Below are positions 44,915-53,700 of a stretch of 64,000 nt of DNA, one piece after another (positions within the stretch are counted from its first letter, which is position 1; each line of letters starts with the position of its first letter). The translations under genes were made by a program, and so were the position numbers. The notes under the pieces were generated by a model, which worked only from the letters and a program-made list of their open reading frames with translations, was not told the DNA's origin and did not search any database. The stretch is from Ferrovibrio xuzhouensis (GTDB lineage: Bacteria; Pseudomonadota; Alphaproteobacteria; Ferrovibrionales; Ferrovibrionaceae), in assembly GCF_042648965.1 (NCBI RefSeq), contig NZ_JBHRYJ010000003.1, positions 434,001-498,000 on the forward strand, in the 5' to 3' direction.

Positions 44915-45152
44915 GCGTAAGTGAGGTGGTCGACCGGTACGGCCGCGGAGCAGTCTGCACGAAAGAAATCCCTTCACCAGTCGCATTCGGTTCGCTGAGC
45001 AGTCGTAAAAACCACGAACCGCAATGCGAAGAGCAGCCCTCCAGATACTCCCGAGTGTCTCACCCGTTCTAAAACCGCGCAACGCCGCCAGATCGGCTGG
45101 TTTCGGCTGATGAAAGTCCGCTGAGACAGCTTGACTGTTCAGATAACGCGCC
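44915..45152. other. Transposon right end, non-coding
   Basis: 238 bp without a gene. It contains a long imperfect hairpin: CGCATTCGGTTCG (44982-44994) pairing with CGAACCGCAATGCG (45015-45028). The terminal CTGAGACAG-N12-GATAA arm and the CGCGCC core precede the ardC remainder. Confidence 0.7.
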
Positions 45153-45371
45153 GAGATGAACGCCGCCTTCTGCTGTGCCTCGCTCGGCATCGTTCCGACC
45201 GTGCGCCATGCCGACTACATCGGTTCGTGGCTTGAGGTGCTACGGGAAGATAACCGCGCCATCGTCCGCGCAGCCTCGCAGGCGAGCAAGGCGGCCGACT
45301 GGCTGCTCGGCTTCGCCCCCGATCTCGCGTTGCGAACGCCGGAGCTGGACGATGAACGCGAGGCGGCGTGA
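45153..45371 (+). pseudogene. ardC: ardC 3' part, separated by the transposon
   Basis: 72 codons beginning GAG ATG AAC: EMNAAFCCASLGIVPTVRHA, DYIGSWLEVLREDNRAIV, RAASQASKAADWLLGFAPD. This is the ArdC C-terminus, matching the intact copy's YIASWLEVLRSDKRAIFTAA. Joined to codon 246 at 32430 it gives a 318-residue ArdC. An internal ATG at 45156 might allow a short product, but no purpose is evident. Confidence 0.93.
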
Positions 45372-45470
45372 GTGAAGCTTCGGTGGATATCGGTGTGTCG
45401 CGTCTATCTTTGCTCGCAACTTCCGGTGATTTCTGGAGTAATTAGGAATCGAAGCTGAGACGGTGCGCCA

Positions 45471-46022
45471 ATGGAGAAGTACCACATCAAACTTACGAAA
45501 GAAGAGGCCGAGCTTTTATCGAAGATCGACCTCCGCTCTCATCATCCCCATCATGACGATGGTCGTGCAGCATATCTGAATAACCAGGAGCCGATCCTGG
45601 CACTTCTCAAGTTGCTGAGCGCGCGGAAAGCCGTGCCGGAGGTGCGCCTCAGCTATTGGAATGATCCCAACTATCGGACCGGCCGCGTCAAGGGCTCACG
45701 CAAGGGCCTGTTTGAGCGGAATGGATGCACCGGCTCCGATATCTACACGCATCCTCATTTCCTTGAGCATCTGCGTTATTTTCTGTTCGGGACCGAATTG
45801 CCGGAGCCCGTTGTCAAAGAGTTTGAGGCGAAGGTGGGCAACCCTGAATGGGTTTCTTCGAGCGACATCGTTCCGATCGGCAAAGCGGCGCGTGAGCTGA
45901 CGCGGAGATACCGCTTGGATATCGCCGATGCACCTGAGGAGTTTTTTAAGCTCTGCTTGGATATGGGACTAGGTCTCAGCACGGCTGAGAGCGTGATGCG
46001 ATCGGTCAAGCAGGTGCGGTAG
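45471..46022 (+). CDS. Hypothetical protein
   Basis: 183 residues, not recognised. Charged N-terminus with a His cluster (DLRSHHPHHDDGRAAYLNNQ), a central basic/aromatic patch (YWNDPNYRTGRVKGSRKGLF) and a helical C-terminus. GC content is lower than in the surrounding backbone genes, so it may be cargo. It sits between ardC and the small backbone genes, 100 nt after the ardC end. Confidence 0.65.
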   Translation: MEKYHIKLTKEEAELLSKIDLRSHHPHHDDGRAAYLNNQEPILALLKLLSARKAVPEVRLSYWNDPNYRTGRVKGSRKGLFERNGCTGSDIYTHPHFLEHLRYFLFGTELPEPVVKEFEAKVGNPEWVSSSDIVPIGKAARELTRRYRLDIADAPEEFFKLCLDMGLGLSTAESVMRSVKQVR

Positions 46023-46356
46023 CTGGGTAATCGCGATGAGTGCAAGAACAGCGATAGCACCGACGACGGCCGCAACCGCAAGCGACCACGCCGACTGGAT
46101 GCTCGGTTCCTTAGCCGGCGAGACGCTCGTCGCCCGTCCCGATTGCGAGGCGGCCTGAAACGGCCCTGGCCTTGATCGGCGCGTTGTCGAACTTATGTAT
46201 CGCTCTGCTTCGCATGATGGCGCTTCGCCGTCAGCCCCGATTCCGATCAGGGCCCCGTCCTCCAAACGTGGAGGTTAACCGGCGCAGCCCCGCGGAGGGG
46301 CGCGTCGTGTGCGGCAGTTTTCTCCGAGGGCCACTTTCAACCTTTGGAGAAACATC
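46023..46356. other. Leader region with two hairpins
   Basis: 334 bp with no credible gene. Near its right end two perfect hairpins follow each other: CCTCCA-AACG-TGGAGG (46259-46274) and GCCCC-GCGGA-GGGGC (46287-46301), upstream of the 78-residue gene at 46357. They may be terminators or leader RNA elements. Confidence 0.5.
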
Positions 46357-46593
46357 ATGCCACGTAAGTCAGCCCCCTATACCGATGCAGAAATTGCGCT
46401 TGCGAAGCGCCTCTTTGCCCAAGCGCAGGCCAGTGGGACATTGAAGCCCCCACGCGGCCTCATCGCGATCGCACTGAGCAACGGATATCGTCAATCCGTC
46501 TCGCAGACCGTGACCTATCGAGACTACCTCCGTGACGCGCGGCAGAGGCTTTCGCTTCGTGTCGGCGTCAGTGGTGGGCGTCGCCGGAAGTAG
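46357..46593 (+). CDS. Small basic hypothetical protein of the element backbone
   Basis: 78 residues from MPRKSAPYTDAEIALAKRLF, preceded by TTGGAGAAAC as ribosome-binding site. Basic, helical, with no membrane segment; possibly nucleic-acid binding by composition (C-terminus SGGRRRK). It lies just before the structured leader of the ParB-like gene. Confidence 0.6.
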   Translation: MPRKSAPYTDAEIALAKRLFAQAQASGTLKPPRGLIAIALSNGYRQSVSQTVTYRDYLRDARQRLSLRVGVSGGRRRK

Positions 46594-46604
46594 AGGAAGA
46601 GAGC

Positions 46605-46674
46605 GGATGGGATTTCGTGACGGGTTGGAGGTCGAGAGAGAGGCTCTCGGCCGCCCGTCGCGGAGTACATCCCG
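46605..46674 (+). ncRNA. Structured leader, copy 2 (before parB-like gene)
   Basis: Outer stem TCGTGACGGG (46615-46624) pairs with CCCGTCGCGG (46654-46663, one G-U). The inner 9-bp hairpin (46630-46638 / 46644-46652) is capped by the same AGAGG loop as copy 1. Stem bases differ from copy 1 yet keep pairing (A-U here where copy 1 has G-C). The right outer arm runs into GGAG, 9 nt before the ATG. Confidence 0.68.
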
Positions 46675-48798
46675 ATGGCTACTGCCGTTCAGAAGATCAC
46701 CCTGTCGTCCTCGCGCGACATCCCCTTCAACAAGCTGGCGCTCAGCCAGTCCAACGTCCGGCGCGTGAAGGCCGGCGTCTCGATCGAGGACCTGGCGTCC
46801 TCGATCACCCGACGCGGCCTGATCCAGAGCCTCAGCGTCTTCCCCGTCGTCGACGCCGAGGGCAACGAGACCGGCATGTTCGAGGTACCCGCCGGCGGTC
46901 GCCGCTTCCGGGCGCTGGAGATGCTGGTCAAGCAGAAGCGCCTCGCCAAGATCGCGCCGGTTCCTTGCGTGGTGCGTGAGCGCGACAGCGGCATCCTCGC
47001 CGAAGAGGTCTCGCTCGCCGAGAATATCGAGCGCGCGCCGCTCCATCCCCTCGACCAGTTTCGCGCCTTCCAGGACATGCGCGACAAGGGCATGAGCGAG
47101 GAAGAGATCGCGGCCGCCTTCTTCGTGCCGGCGCAGGTCGTGAAGCAGCGGCTGCGGCTGGCGTCCGCGTCGCCGGCGCTGCTCGATGTCTATGCCGAGG
47201 ACGGCATGACGCTGGAGCAGCTCATGGCGTTCACCGTGTCGAACGACCACGCCCGCCAGGAGCAGGTCTGGGAGGCGATCAAGGACGCCTGGTCGAAAGA
47301 GCCGTACCAGATCCGGCGCATGCTCACCGAAACCACGGTGCGCGCCTCGGACAAGCGGGCCGTTTTCGTCGGCGTCGAGGCCTATGAGGCCGTCGGCGGC
47401 GTCACCATGCGGGATCTCTTCCAGTCCGACGATGGCGGCTGGCTGCAGGACCCGGCGCTGCTCGACCGGCTGGTCGCCGAGAAGCTGAAGGCCACGGCCG
47501 AGGCGATCGCGGCCGAGGGCTGGAAGTGGATCGAGGTCGCGGTCAGCTTCCCCTATGACGCCACCCGGGGCCTGCGCGAGCTGCAGGGCGAACCGCTCGA
47601 CCTCTCGACCGAGGAACAGGCCACCATCGAGGCGCTCAACGCCGAATACCAGAAGCTCGAGGCCGAATATGAAGGCGCCGACGAGCTGCCGGACGACGTC
47701 GACCAGCGGCTCGGCGAAATCGAGACGGCGCTCGCCGCCTTCGAAACCCGGCCGGTGCGCTTCGAGGCGGACGACATCCCCCGCGCGGGCGTGTTCATCA
47801 GCATCGCCCACGACGGCAGCCTCGACATCGATCGCGGCTACGTCCGGGCCGAGGACGAAGCGCCGATCGAGATCGAAGGCGAGACCGGCGTGGAAGGCGG
47901 CGGCGATCCGGCCGAGCCCGTGGTGCAACGGGCGGTCATCACGATCGGCGGACAGCCCACCGAGCCGGAGGACGACGAGGACGACGCGATCAAGCCGCTT
48001 CCCGATCGCCTCGTCACCGAGCTGACGGCCCATCGCACCCTGGCGCTGCGCAATGCGTTGGCCGGCCACCCGCATGTCGCGATGACCGCGCTGCTGCACA
48101 AGCTGGTCTCCGACACCTTCCAGCACCGCATGTACAAGGGCGCGATGGAGGCCTCCGTCAGCCACGTCTTCTTCCCCGTGCAGGATGACGCGTTGAAAGA
48201 CAGCCCGTCGGCGCGCGCCGTGCATGAGCGCCACGAGGCCTGGGCCGGCGACATCCCCGCCAAGGACGACGCTCTGTGGGATTGGCTGGCGGCGCTCGAC
48301 GATACCAGCCGGATGGCGCTCCTGGCGCATTGCGTGAGCTACGGCGTCAATGCGCTCTACGAGAAGCCCAACCCGTATGGCGGCAACGGCGTCTCGCAGC
48401 ACGGCCTCGACATGCGGCTCGGCCAAGCCGACCGACTGGCCCGCGCGACCGGCCTCGACATGGTGGACGTCGGCTGGCGTCCGACCGTCGGCAACTATCT
48501 CGGCCGGGTCACCAAGCCCCGCATCCTCCAGGCCGTCCGCGAGGGCGCTGGCGAACAGGCCGCGCAGCTCATCGACCACCTGAAGAAAGGCGACATGGCC
48601 AAGGAGGCCGAGCGCCTGCTGGCCGACTCCGGCTGGCTGCCGGAACCGCTGCGCCTGGTCACCGAGACCGAGGCGGCCACGCCGGAGACCCAGACCGGCG
48701 GCGAGGATGACGGCGCGGCACTGCCCGACTTCCTCGCGGGTGATGACGAGGAAGCCCCCTCCGAAGACGAGGAACAACACCTCGCCGCGGCCGAGTGA
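46675..48798 (+). CDS. ParB/RepB-like DNA-binding protein of integrative element
   Basis: 707 residues. N-terminal ParB/Spo0J domain: IPFNKLALSQSNVRRVKAGV, GLIQSLSVFPVV, GRRFRALEML, and the box-II-like LAENIERAPLHPLDQFRAF. A KorB/ParB HTH follows (AAAFFVPAQVVKQRLRLAS). The long C-terminal part is acidic and Glu-rich, ending EEAPSEDEEQHLAAAE. Such large ParB-like proteins are standard in alphaproteobacterial integrative elements and plasmids. They are thought to act in maintenance or regulation rather than classical partition, since no parA is adjacent. Confidence 0.9.
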   Translation: MATAVQKITLSSSRDIPFNKLALSQSNVRRVKAGVSIEDLASSITRRGLIQSLSVFPVVDAEGNETGMFEVPAGGRRFRALEMLVKQKRLAKIAPVPCVVRERDSGILAEEVSLAENIERAPLHPLDQFRAFQDMRDKGMSEEEIAAAFFVPAQVVKQRLRLASASPALLDVYAEDGMTLEQLMAFTVSNDHARQEQVWEAIKDAWSKEPYQIRRMLTETTVRASDKRAVFVGVEAYEAVGGVTMRDLFQSDDGGWLQDPALLDRLVAEKLKATAEAIAAEGWKWIEVAVSFPYDATRGLRELQGEPLDLSTEEQATIEALNAEYQKLEAEYEGADELPDDVDQRLGEIETALAAFETRPVRFEADDIPRAGVFISIAHDGSLDIDRGYVRAEDEAPIEIEGETGVEGGGDPAEPVVQRAVITIGGQPTEPEDDEDDAIKPLPDRLVTELTAHRTLALRNALAGHPHVAMTALLHKLVSDTFQHRMYKGAMEASVSHVFFPVQDDALKDSPSARAVHERHEAWAGDIPAKDDALWDWLAALDDTSRMALLAHCVSYGVNALYEKPNPYGGNGVSQHGLDMRLGQADRLARATGLDMVDVGWRPTVGNYLGRVTKPRILQAVREGAGEQAAQLIDHLKKGDMAKEAERLLADSGWLPEPLRLVTETEAATPETQTGGEDDGAALPDFLAGDDEEAPSEDEEQHLAAAE

Positions 48799-48856
48799 GC
48801 GCAGGCGGAGCGGCTTCGGCCGCTCCGCCCATTCCTCCAACGCAAGGAGCAGCGCC

Positions 48857-49075
48857 ATGTCGCAATCTGCCCCGGCGCCCCGGCGCGTCGTCTTCCAATA
48901 TCTCGTCCCCGTGCATGTCGAGGTCGAGGACGGGCTCGTTGCCCACGTCACCGTCATCGACGAAACGCCGGTCAGCGATCCCACCGTCGTCGAGGGCGAC
49001 CCCGCCTATCTCGACGACGCCGTGCGGGCCGCCGACGACGGTCAACCCTGGCCGTCCTGGCAGTTCAGCTACTAG
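48857..49075 (+). CDS. Small acidic hypothetical backbone protein
   Basis: 72 residues from MSQSAPAPRRVVFQYLVPVH, with ribosome-binding site AAGGAG. The body VEVEDGLVAHVTVIDETPVS is beta-rich and acidic. No function known. It lies between the parB-like gene and a terminator and probably shares the parB-like transcript. Confidence 0.7.
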   Translation: MSQSAPAPRRVVFQYLVPVHVEVEDGLVAHVTVIDETPVSDPTVVEGDPAYLDDAVRAADDGQPWPSWQFSY

Positions 49076-49100
49076 CCCGACCGCCCTTCGATCCCTCCCG

Positions 49101-49126
49101 AGCCCGGCCCAGCGCCGGGCTTTTTT
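49101..49126 (+). terminator. Rho-independent terminator
   Basis: AGCCCGGC, loop CCAGC, GCCGGGCT followed by TTTTTT. Perfect 8-bp GC-rich stem with T-run, 25 nt after the stop of the 72-residue gene. Ends the parB-like transcript. Confidence 0.9.
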
Positions 49127-49146
49127 CGTTTCAGGAGCCCCCCGCC

Positions 49147-49560
49147 ATGACCGATTTTCTCACTCGCTATTCATGCCTGCTCGACGTCGGCACCGCCGCC
49201 AACGCCGCGAGCGCCTTCGACATCTACACCGCGCTGATCGCCGAGAACGGCCGCGAAGACCCGCCGGCCGAGCCGTTCATGCTCTCGCTGACGCCCGAGC
49301 ACGGACCGGCCCGCCTTTGGCTGCGCGATCCCGGGAGCGCCGACCAGCAGCTCGCGATCACCTTCGTGACACGCTGCGCCGAGGCCTTTGGTCTGACCGG
49401 TCGCTGCGGATTCCAATGGGCGAACATCGCCTCGGACCCCGTCGTCAACGGCTTCTCCGGCGGCGCCCATGTCCTCGATCTTTCGACCGGTCAGACGCTC
49501 GAATGGATCAGCACCGGGCGCTGGCTCGCCGACCGACTTGGAGAGGGAGGCGCGCGATGA
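49147..49560 (+). CDS. Hypothetical backbone protein
   Basis: 137 residues. MTDFLTRYSCLLDVGTAANA at the start, mixed alpha/beta, no catalytic motif seen. ATGA-coupled to the next small gene, so both are made together. A companion of parB-like genes in this class of element, by context. Confidence 0.7.
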   Translation: MTDFLTRYSCLLDVGTAANAASAFDIYTALIAENGREDPPAEPFMLSLTPEHGPARLWLRDPGSADQQLAITFVTRCAEAFGLTGRCGFQWANIASDPVVNGFSGGAHVLDLSTGQTLEWISTGRWLADRLGEGGAR

Positions 49561-49781
49561 GCATTCCCGACCATACCCGCGCCAACTTCCAGACGCTGCT
49601 GCGCGCCGCGACCAGCGGCGACCTGGCGTTGATGGAATGCACCGAGGTCGCGACCGGCGAGACACGCTACGTCATCTGCGCCGTCGGGCGCGATGCCGGC
49701 GACTACGTGTTCACACCGTTCGGCCATCTGGCCGACGGCAATCCCTTCGACCTTTACCGTCCGCCCGAGGCCTCGACCTGA
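49557..49781 (+). CDS. Small DUF6117-like hypothetical protein
   Basis: 74 residues, MSIPDHTRANFQTLLRAATS, then DLALMECTEVATGETRYVIC and FGHLADGNPFDLYRPPE. This pattern matches small DUF6117-type proteins of mobile elements, as far as I can recall. Function unknown. Its last 28 bp overlap the end of the convergent HEPN-like gene. Confidence 0.65.
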   Translation: MSIPDHTRANFQTLLRAATSGDLALMECTEVATGETRYVICAVGRDAGDYVFTPFGHLADGNPFDLYRPPEAST

Positions 49782-50182
49782 GGGCGGACGCGCTCGAAGA
49801 GGTCCGCGACGATCGCGCGGGCCCTGGCCGGAAACGCCTCGTCACCGGCCGGCACGACGAACCTGTCGAACGCGTGGTTCGGATAGTAGGCGTTCAGCAC
49901 GGAGACGACACCGTCCAGCTCGGCCACCGCCTCCAGACCTGCGGCCTTGGCAAAGGCCAGCGCCTTCTCCAGATCGTGGCGGACATCCCGACGACAGCGA
50001 TCGTCGCTCCAGCCCTGGGCGACGAGGAACGCCTTCAGCGCCAGCTCGGTGGCAATGGCGACCGCGTAGCAGACCTCGCACGCATCGCCGCGATCGGCAG
50101 AGGCTGCGCTCGGCAGGAAGCCTTTGCCATTGGCGAAGAACGTGGCTGCCAGCTCGCGGTCGATGTCGCCCGCCGCTACCAG
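49754..50182 (-). CDS. HEPN-like small protein, unusual start
   Basis: About 142 residues. No ATG or GTG lies in frame near the start; a CTG at 50180-50182 overlapping the previous stop by 7 bp is my best choice. Sequence begins LVAAGDIDRELAATFFANGK, continues CEVCYAVAIATELALKAFL and RCRRDVRHDLEKALAFAKAA. The RRDVRH segment gives a possible R-x4-H HEPN motif followed by the D-L typical of these folds. HEPN proteins can be RNases or just helical scaffolds. It is antisense to the flanking backbone genes, so probably inserted cargo. Confidence 0.55.
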   Translation of the reverse strand: MVAAGDIDRELAATFFANGKGFLPSAASADRGDACEVCYAVAIATELALKAFLVAQGWSDDRCRRDVRHDLEKALAFAKAAGLEAVAELDGVVSVLNAYYPNHAFDRFVVPAGDEAFPARARAIVADLFERVRPQVEASGGR

Positions 50183-50535
50183 ACCGCGACTTCCCACTGG
50201 CCGTTGACCCGCGCGAAGCCGATCGGGCGGTTCTGCGGCGCCGCACCGGGCTTCGCCGGGTCCATGACGAGCTGCGTCATGCAGGTCACGCCGGGTCCGA
50301 CGCCGCCCGGCGAACAGTCGCCGAGCTTCAGCGCCGCACGTTCGAGCGACGTGCCCGTGAATCGGCGATAGCGCCGGACGGCGGCCGTCGCTTCTTCCTC
50401 GCTCGGCTGCGCCACGCCCGCGGTCATGGCCGGAGACGCCGCGACGGGCGAGATCACCGGCCGGAGAACGAGGCCCGCGCCGAATCCGACTACCAGGCAT
50501 CCCGCCGCAATGATGCCGATCGCGCTTCCCTTCAT
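50176..50535 (-). CDS. Small membrane-anchored/secreted hypothetical protein
   Basis: 119 residues from MKGSAIGIIAAGCLVVGFGA; a longer start at 50601 overlaps the helicase leader area. One N-terminal hydrophobic segment (signal anchor), then a soluble part with two cysteines (KLGDCSPGG, VTCMTQLVMD) and a C-terminal strand GFARVNGQWEVAVW. This resembles small lipoprotein-like or entry-exclusion proteins; function unknown. Overlaps the HEPN-like gene downstream. Confidence 0.65.
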   Translation of the reverse strand: MKGSAIGIIAAGCLVVGFGAGLVLRPVISPVAASPAMTAGVAQPSEEEATAAVRRYRRFTGTSLERAALKLGDCSPGGVGPGVTCMTQLVMDPAKPGAAPQNRPIGFARVNGQWEVAVW

Positions 50536-50665
50536 GCCGTCTGCCTTCCTCGCCCGGCGCGGCGAGCCCGTGAGAGGAGACGCCGCGGCTAATTTTCCCA
50601 ACCGAGATTAGCGTCCCATCGCCGCCGCCGGAAGGCGGAGCAATGGGACGGGCGCCAGCCGCGCC

Positions 50666-50761
50666 AGAGTGAGAGGTCGGCCGGGACGGGTTTGAGCCCG
50701 TCCGGTCGAGAGAGAGCGCCGGACCGGCTCGTCCGTCTTCCGCTCTTTCGAGGTATCCTCC
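50666..50761 (+). ncRNA. Structured leader, copy 3 (before methyltransferase-helicase gene)
   Basis: Purine-rich AGAGTGAGAGGTCGG, then GACGGG (50685-50690) able to pair with CTCGTC (50728-50733). The enclosed stem GTCCGG (50700-50705) / CCGGAC (50719-50724) is topped by a loop containing GAGAGAGAG. Same order of parts as copies 1 and 2, but the inner stem is rebuilt and the outer arm lies 28 nt from the ATG. An alternative local hairpin, GGACGGG/CCCGTCC, is also possible. Confidence 0.45.
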
Positions 50762-53700
50762 ATGCTTCACGCTCCCGTCTCCGGAGCCGCTCCGGCGGCC
50801 TCGCTTCCGCTCGCGCCCGACGCGCCTCCGGCCACCGCCATCCTGGCCGCCGCCGCCCATCTCCTTCCTCATCTCGAACAGGGTCGGCCCGTCGGTGCCG
50901 CGATCCTGCGCTCTGCCATGGAACAGGCCTTCGGCGCGTCCGACGCCAGCGGCGCTTGGGACTGGAAGACGGCCTACGACGCCTGCGAGGCGGCGACCGT
51001 CCTGTTCCTGCGCAAGTACGGAAAGCCGCTTTTCCGCAAAGCCGCGTCTCCGGCCGCACGGCTCGCCGCGCTGACCAAGATCGCAGGTCTGCTGCCGACC
51101 CATACGCGCCGGTCCGAGGAAGCCCAGACCTTCCAGCAATTCTCGACGCCGATCCCGCTCGGCCTGGCTGCGCTGACCGCCGCATCGCTCACGTCCGCCG
51201 ACCGGGTGCTGGAGCCTTCGGCCGGCACGGGCCTCCTCGCTCTCCTCGCGGAGATCGCCGGCTCCAATCTCATCCTCAACGAGCTGGCCGAAACCCGTGC
51301 CGATCTGCTCGCATCTCTCTTTCCGGCTCTGATTGTCACGCGCTTCGACGCCGCCCAGATCGACGATCATCTCGATCGCGCTGCCATTCCCAGCGTCGTG
51401 ATCATGAACCCGCCATTCTCGGTCATGGCGAACGTCTCGGGACGCGTGGCGGATGCCGCCTATCGCCATGTCGCCTCGGCGCTGGCGCGGCTCGCGCCGG
51501 GCGGCCGGCTGGTGGCGATCACCGGTGCCAATTTCTCACCTGAGCTCCCGGCTTGGCGGGACAGTTTCGTCCGACTGCAGGAGCGCGGGCGCGTCGTATT
51601 CACCGCGGCGATCGCCGGCTCCGTCTATGCGAAGCACGGAACGACCATCGAGACGCGCCTGACCGTCATCGACAAGGCGCCGGCCGAGGATGCCGCTCGC
51701 GTCCCCGAATCCGCCGGTCTTGCGCCGGACGTCGCAACGCTGCTCGCCTGGATCGAGCGGGACGTCCCGCCACGGATGGCCGTCACGCTGCCGACCGTCG
51801 CGACTGAGCCCGCTCCGCGCACGGTGCGCGGCTATCTCGCCCGGGTCGCGTCCGCCGCGCCGGCGCGCCGCATCGCTGAAATCGAGGGCGTGCCGCTCCA
51901 CTATGAGACAGTAGACTGGACCCCGCCCGAGGGAGGCCGCCTGTCGGACTCGATCTACGAGCCCTACGTGCTCCAGTCGATCCGCATCCCGGACGCGCAG
52001 CCGCATCCCACCAAGCTGGTGCAATCGGCCGCCATGGCGTCGGTCGCGCCCCCGAAGCCCGGCTACCGCCCGACGCTTCCGGCCGCGATCGCCAGCGACG
52101 GCGTGCTGTCCGACGCCCAGCTCGAGACGGTGATCTATGCCGGCGAGGCCCATGGCGAGTATCTCGCCGGCGCCTGGACCGTGGACGAGACCGCCGATCT
52201 CGTGAGCGCCGCGCCGGACGATGCGCCGAACGCCGTCCGTTTCCGCCGGGGCTTCATGCTCGGCGACGGCACCGGCGCCGGCAAGGGCCGCCAGTCGGCC
52301 GGCATCATCCTCGACAACTGGCTGCAGGGCCGCCGCAAGGCCGTCTGGATCTCCAAATCCGACAAGCTGCTGGAGGACGCACAACGGGACTGGTCGGCGC
52401 TGGGCATGGAGCGCCTGCTGGTCACGCCGCTCTCGCGCTTCCCGCAGGGCACGCCGATCCGGCTGAACGAAGGCGTCCTATTTCTAACCTACGCTACGCT
52501 ACGGTCCGACGACCGCGGCGAGAAGCTTTCGCGGGTCAAACAGATCGTCGAATGGTTGGGCTCCGATTTCGACGGAGTGATCATTTTCGACGAGTCCCAC
52601 GCGATGCAGAACGCCGGCGGCGGCAAGGGAGAACGGGGTGGCGTCGCCCCGTCGCAGCAGGGCCGTGCGGGCCTGCGGCTCCAGCACGCGCTCCCGAACG
52701 CCCGCATCGTCTACGTCTCGGCGACCGGCGCGACCACTGTCCACAATCTCGCCTATGCCCAGCGGCTCGGCCTGTGGGGTGGCGACGATTTCCCCTTCGC
52801 CAATCGCGCCGAATTCGTCGAGGCGGTCGAGAACGGCGGCGTCGCGGCCATGGAGGTGCTCGCCCGCGATCTGCGCGCGCTCGGCCTCTACACGGCCCGG
52901 TCGCTCTCCTATGACGGCGTCGAATATGAGCTGATCGAGCACCAGCTCACGCCCGAGCAGACCCGCATCTACGATGCCTATGCCGGCGCCTTCGCCATCA
53001 TCCACAATCACCTCGATGCCGCGATGCAGGCCGCCAACATCACCGGCGACAGCGGCACGCTGAACCGGCAGGCGAAGTCGGCCGCACGCTCGGCCTTCGA
53101 GAGCGCCAAGCAGCGTTTCTTCGGCCATCTGCTGACCAGCATGAAGACCCCGACGCTGGTCCGCTCGATCGAGCAAGACCTGGCGGACGGGCACACCGCT
53201 GTCATCCAGATCGTGTCGACCGGCGAAGCCTTGATGGAGCGCCGCCTGGCCGAGATCCCGACCGAGGAATGGAACGACGTGTGCGTCGACATCACGCCGC
53301 GCGAATATGTCCTCGACTATCTCGCCCATTCCTTCCCGGTGCAGCTCTATGAGCCGTTCTCCGACAGCGAGGGCAATCTGTCGTCGCGGCCGGTCTACCG
53401 GGACGGCCAGCCCGTCGAGAGCCGAGAAGCCGTCGCCCGCCGCGACGAGCTGATCGAGCGGCTCGCATCGCTGACGCCCGTTCCCGGCGCGCTCGACCAG
53501 ATCGTCCAGCGCTTCGGCACCGATGTCGTGGCCGAGGTCACTGGCCGATCGCGGCGCGTGGTGCGCAAGGGCGAACGTCTCGTCGTCGAGAACCGGGCGG
53601 CGTCGGCCAATCTCGCCGAGGCGGCCGCCTTCATGGACGACCAGAAGCGCGTCCTCGTCTTCTCAGACGCCGGCGGCACGGGGCGCAGCTATCACGCGGA

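Larger units (their letters stand above)
32431..45152. mobile_element. Tn554-like tyrosine-recombinase transposon carrying a mer operon
   Basis: A 12.7-kb insertion that splits ardC exactly in frame: codon 246 ends at 32430 and codon 247 (GAG) begins at 45153. The ends match as imperfect inverted repeats: TTATC-N14-CTGTCTCAG at 32431-32458 and CTGAGACAG-N12-GATAA at 45121-45146. Six-base cores flank them, GTGGCC on the left (native ardC sequence) and CGCGCC on the right. Differing cores without target duplication are what Tn554-type recombination leaves. Cargo: three recombinases, a DUF6262-type protein, an intact ardC, and merR with a mer operon. Confidence 0.85.

Noticed and set aside
32431..45152. 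Interpretation as a Tn3/Tn21-type mercury transposon
   Set aside because: There is no DDE transposase, no resolvase, no 38-bp ends and no 5-bp target duplication; recombinase trio and unequal cores point to Tn554-like.
46369..48984. 871-codon minus-strand frame
   Set aside because: Antisense to the parB-like gene, which has clear ParB motifs and a ribosome-binding site.
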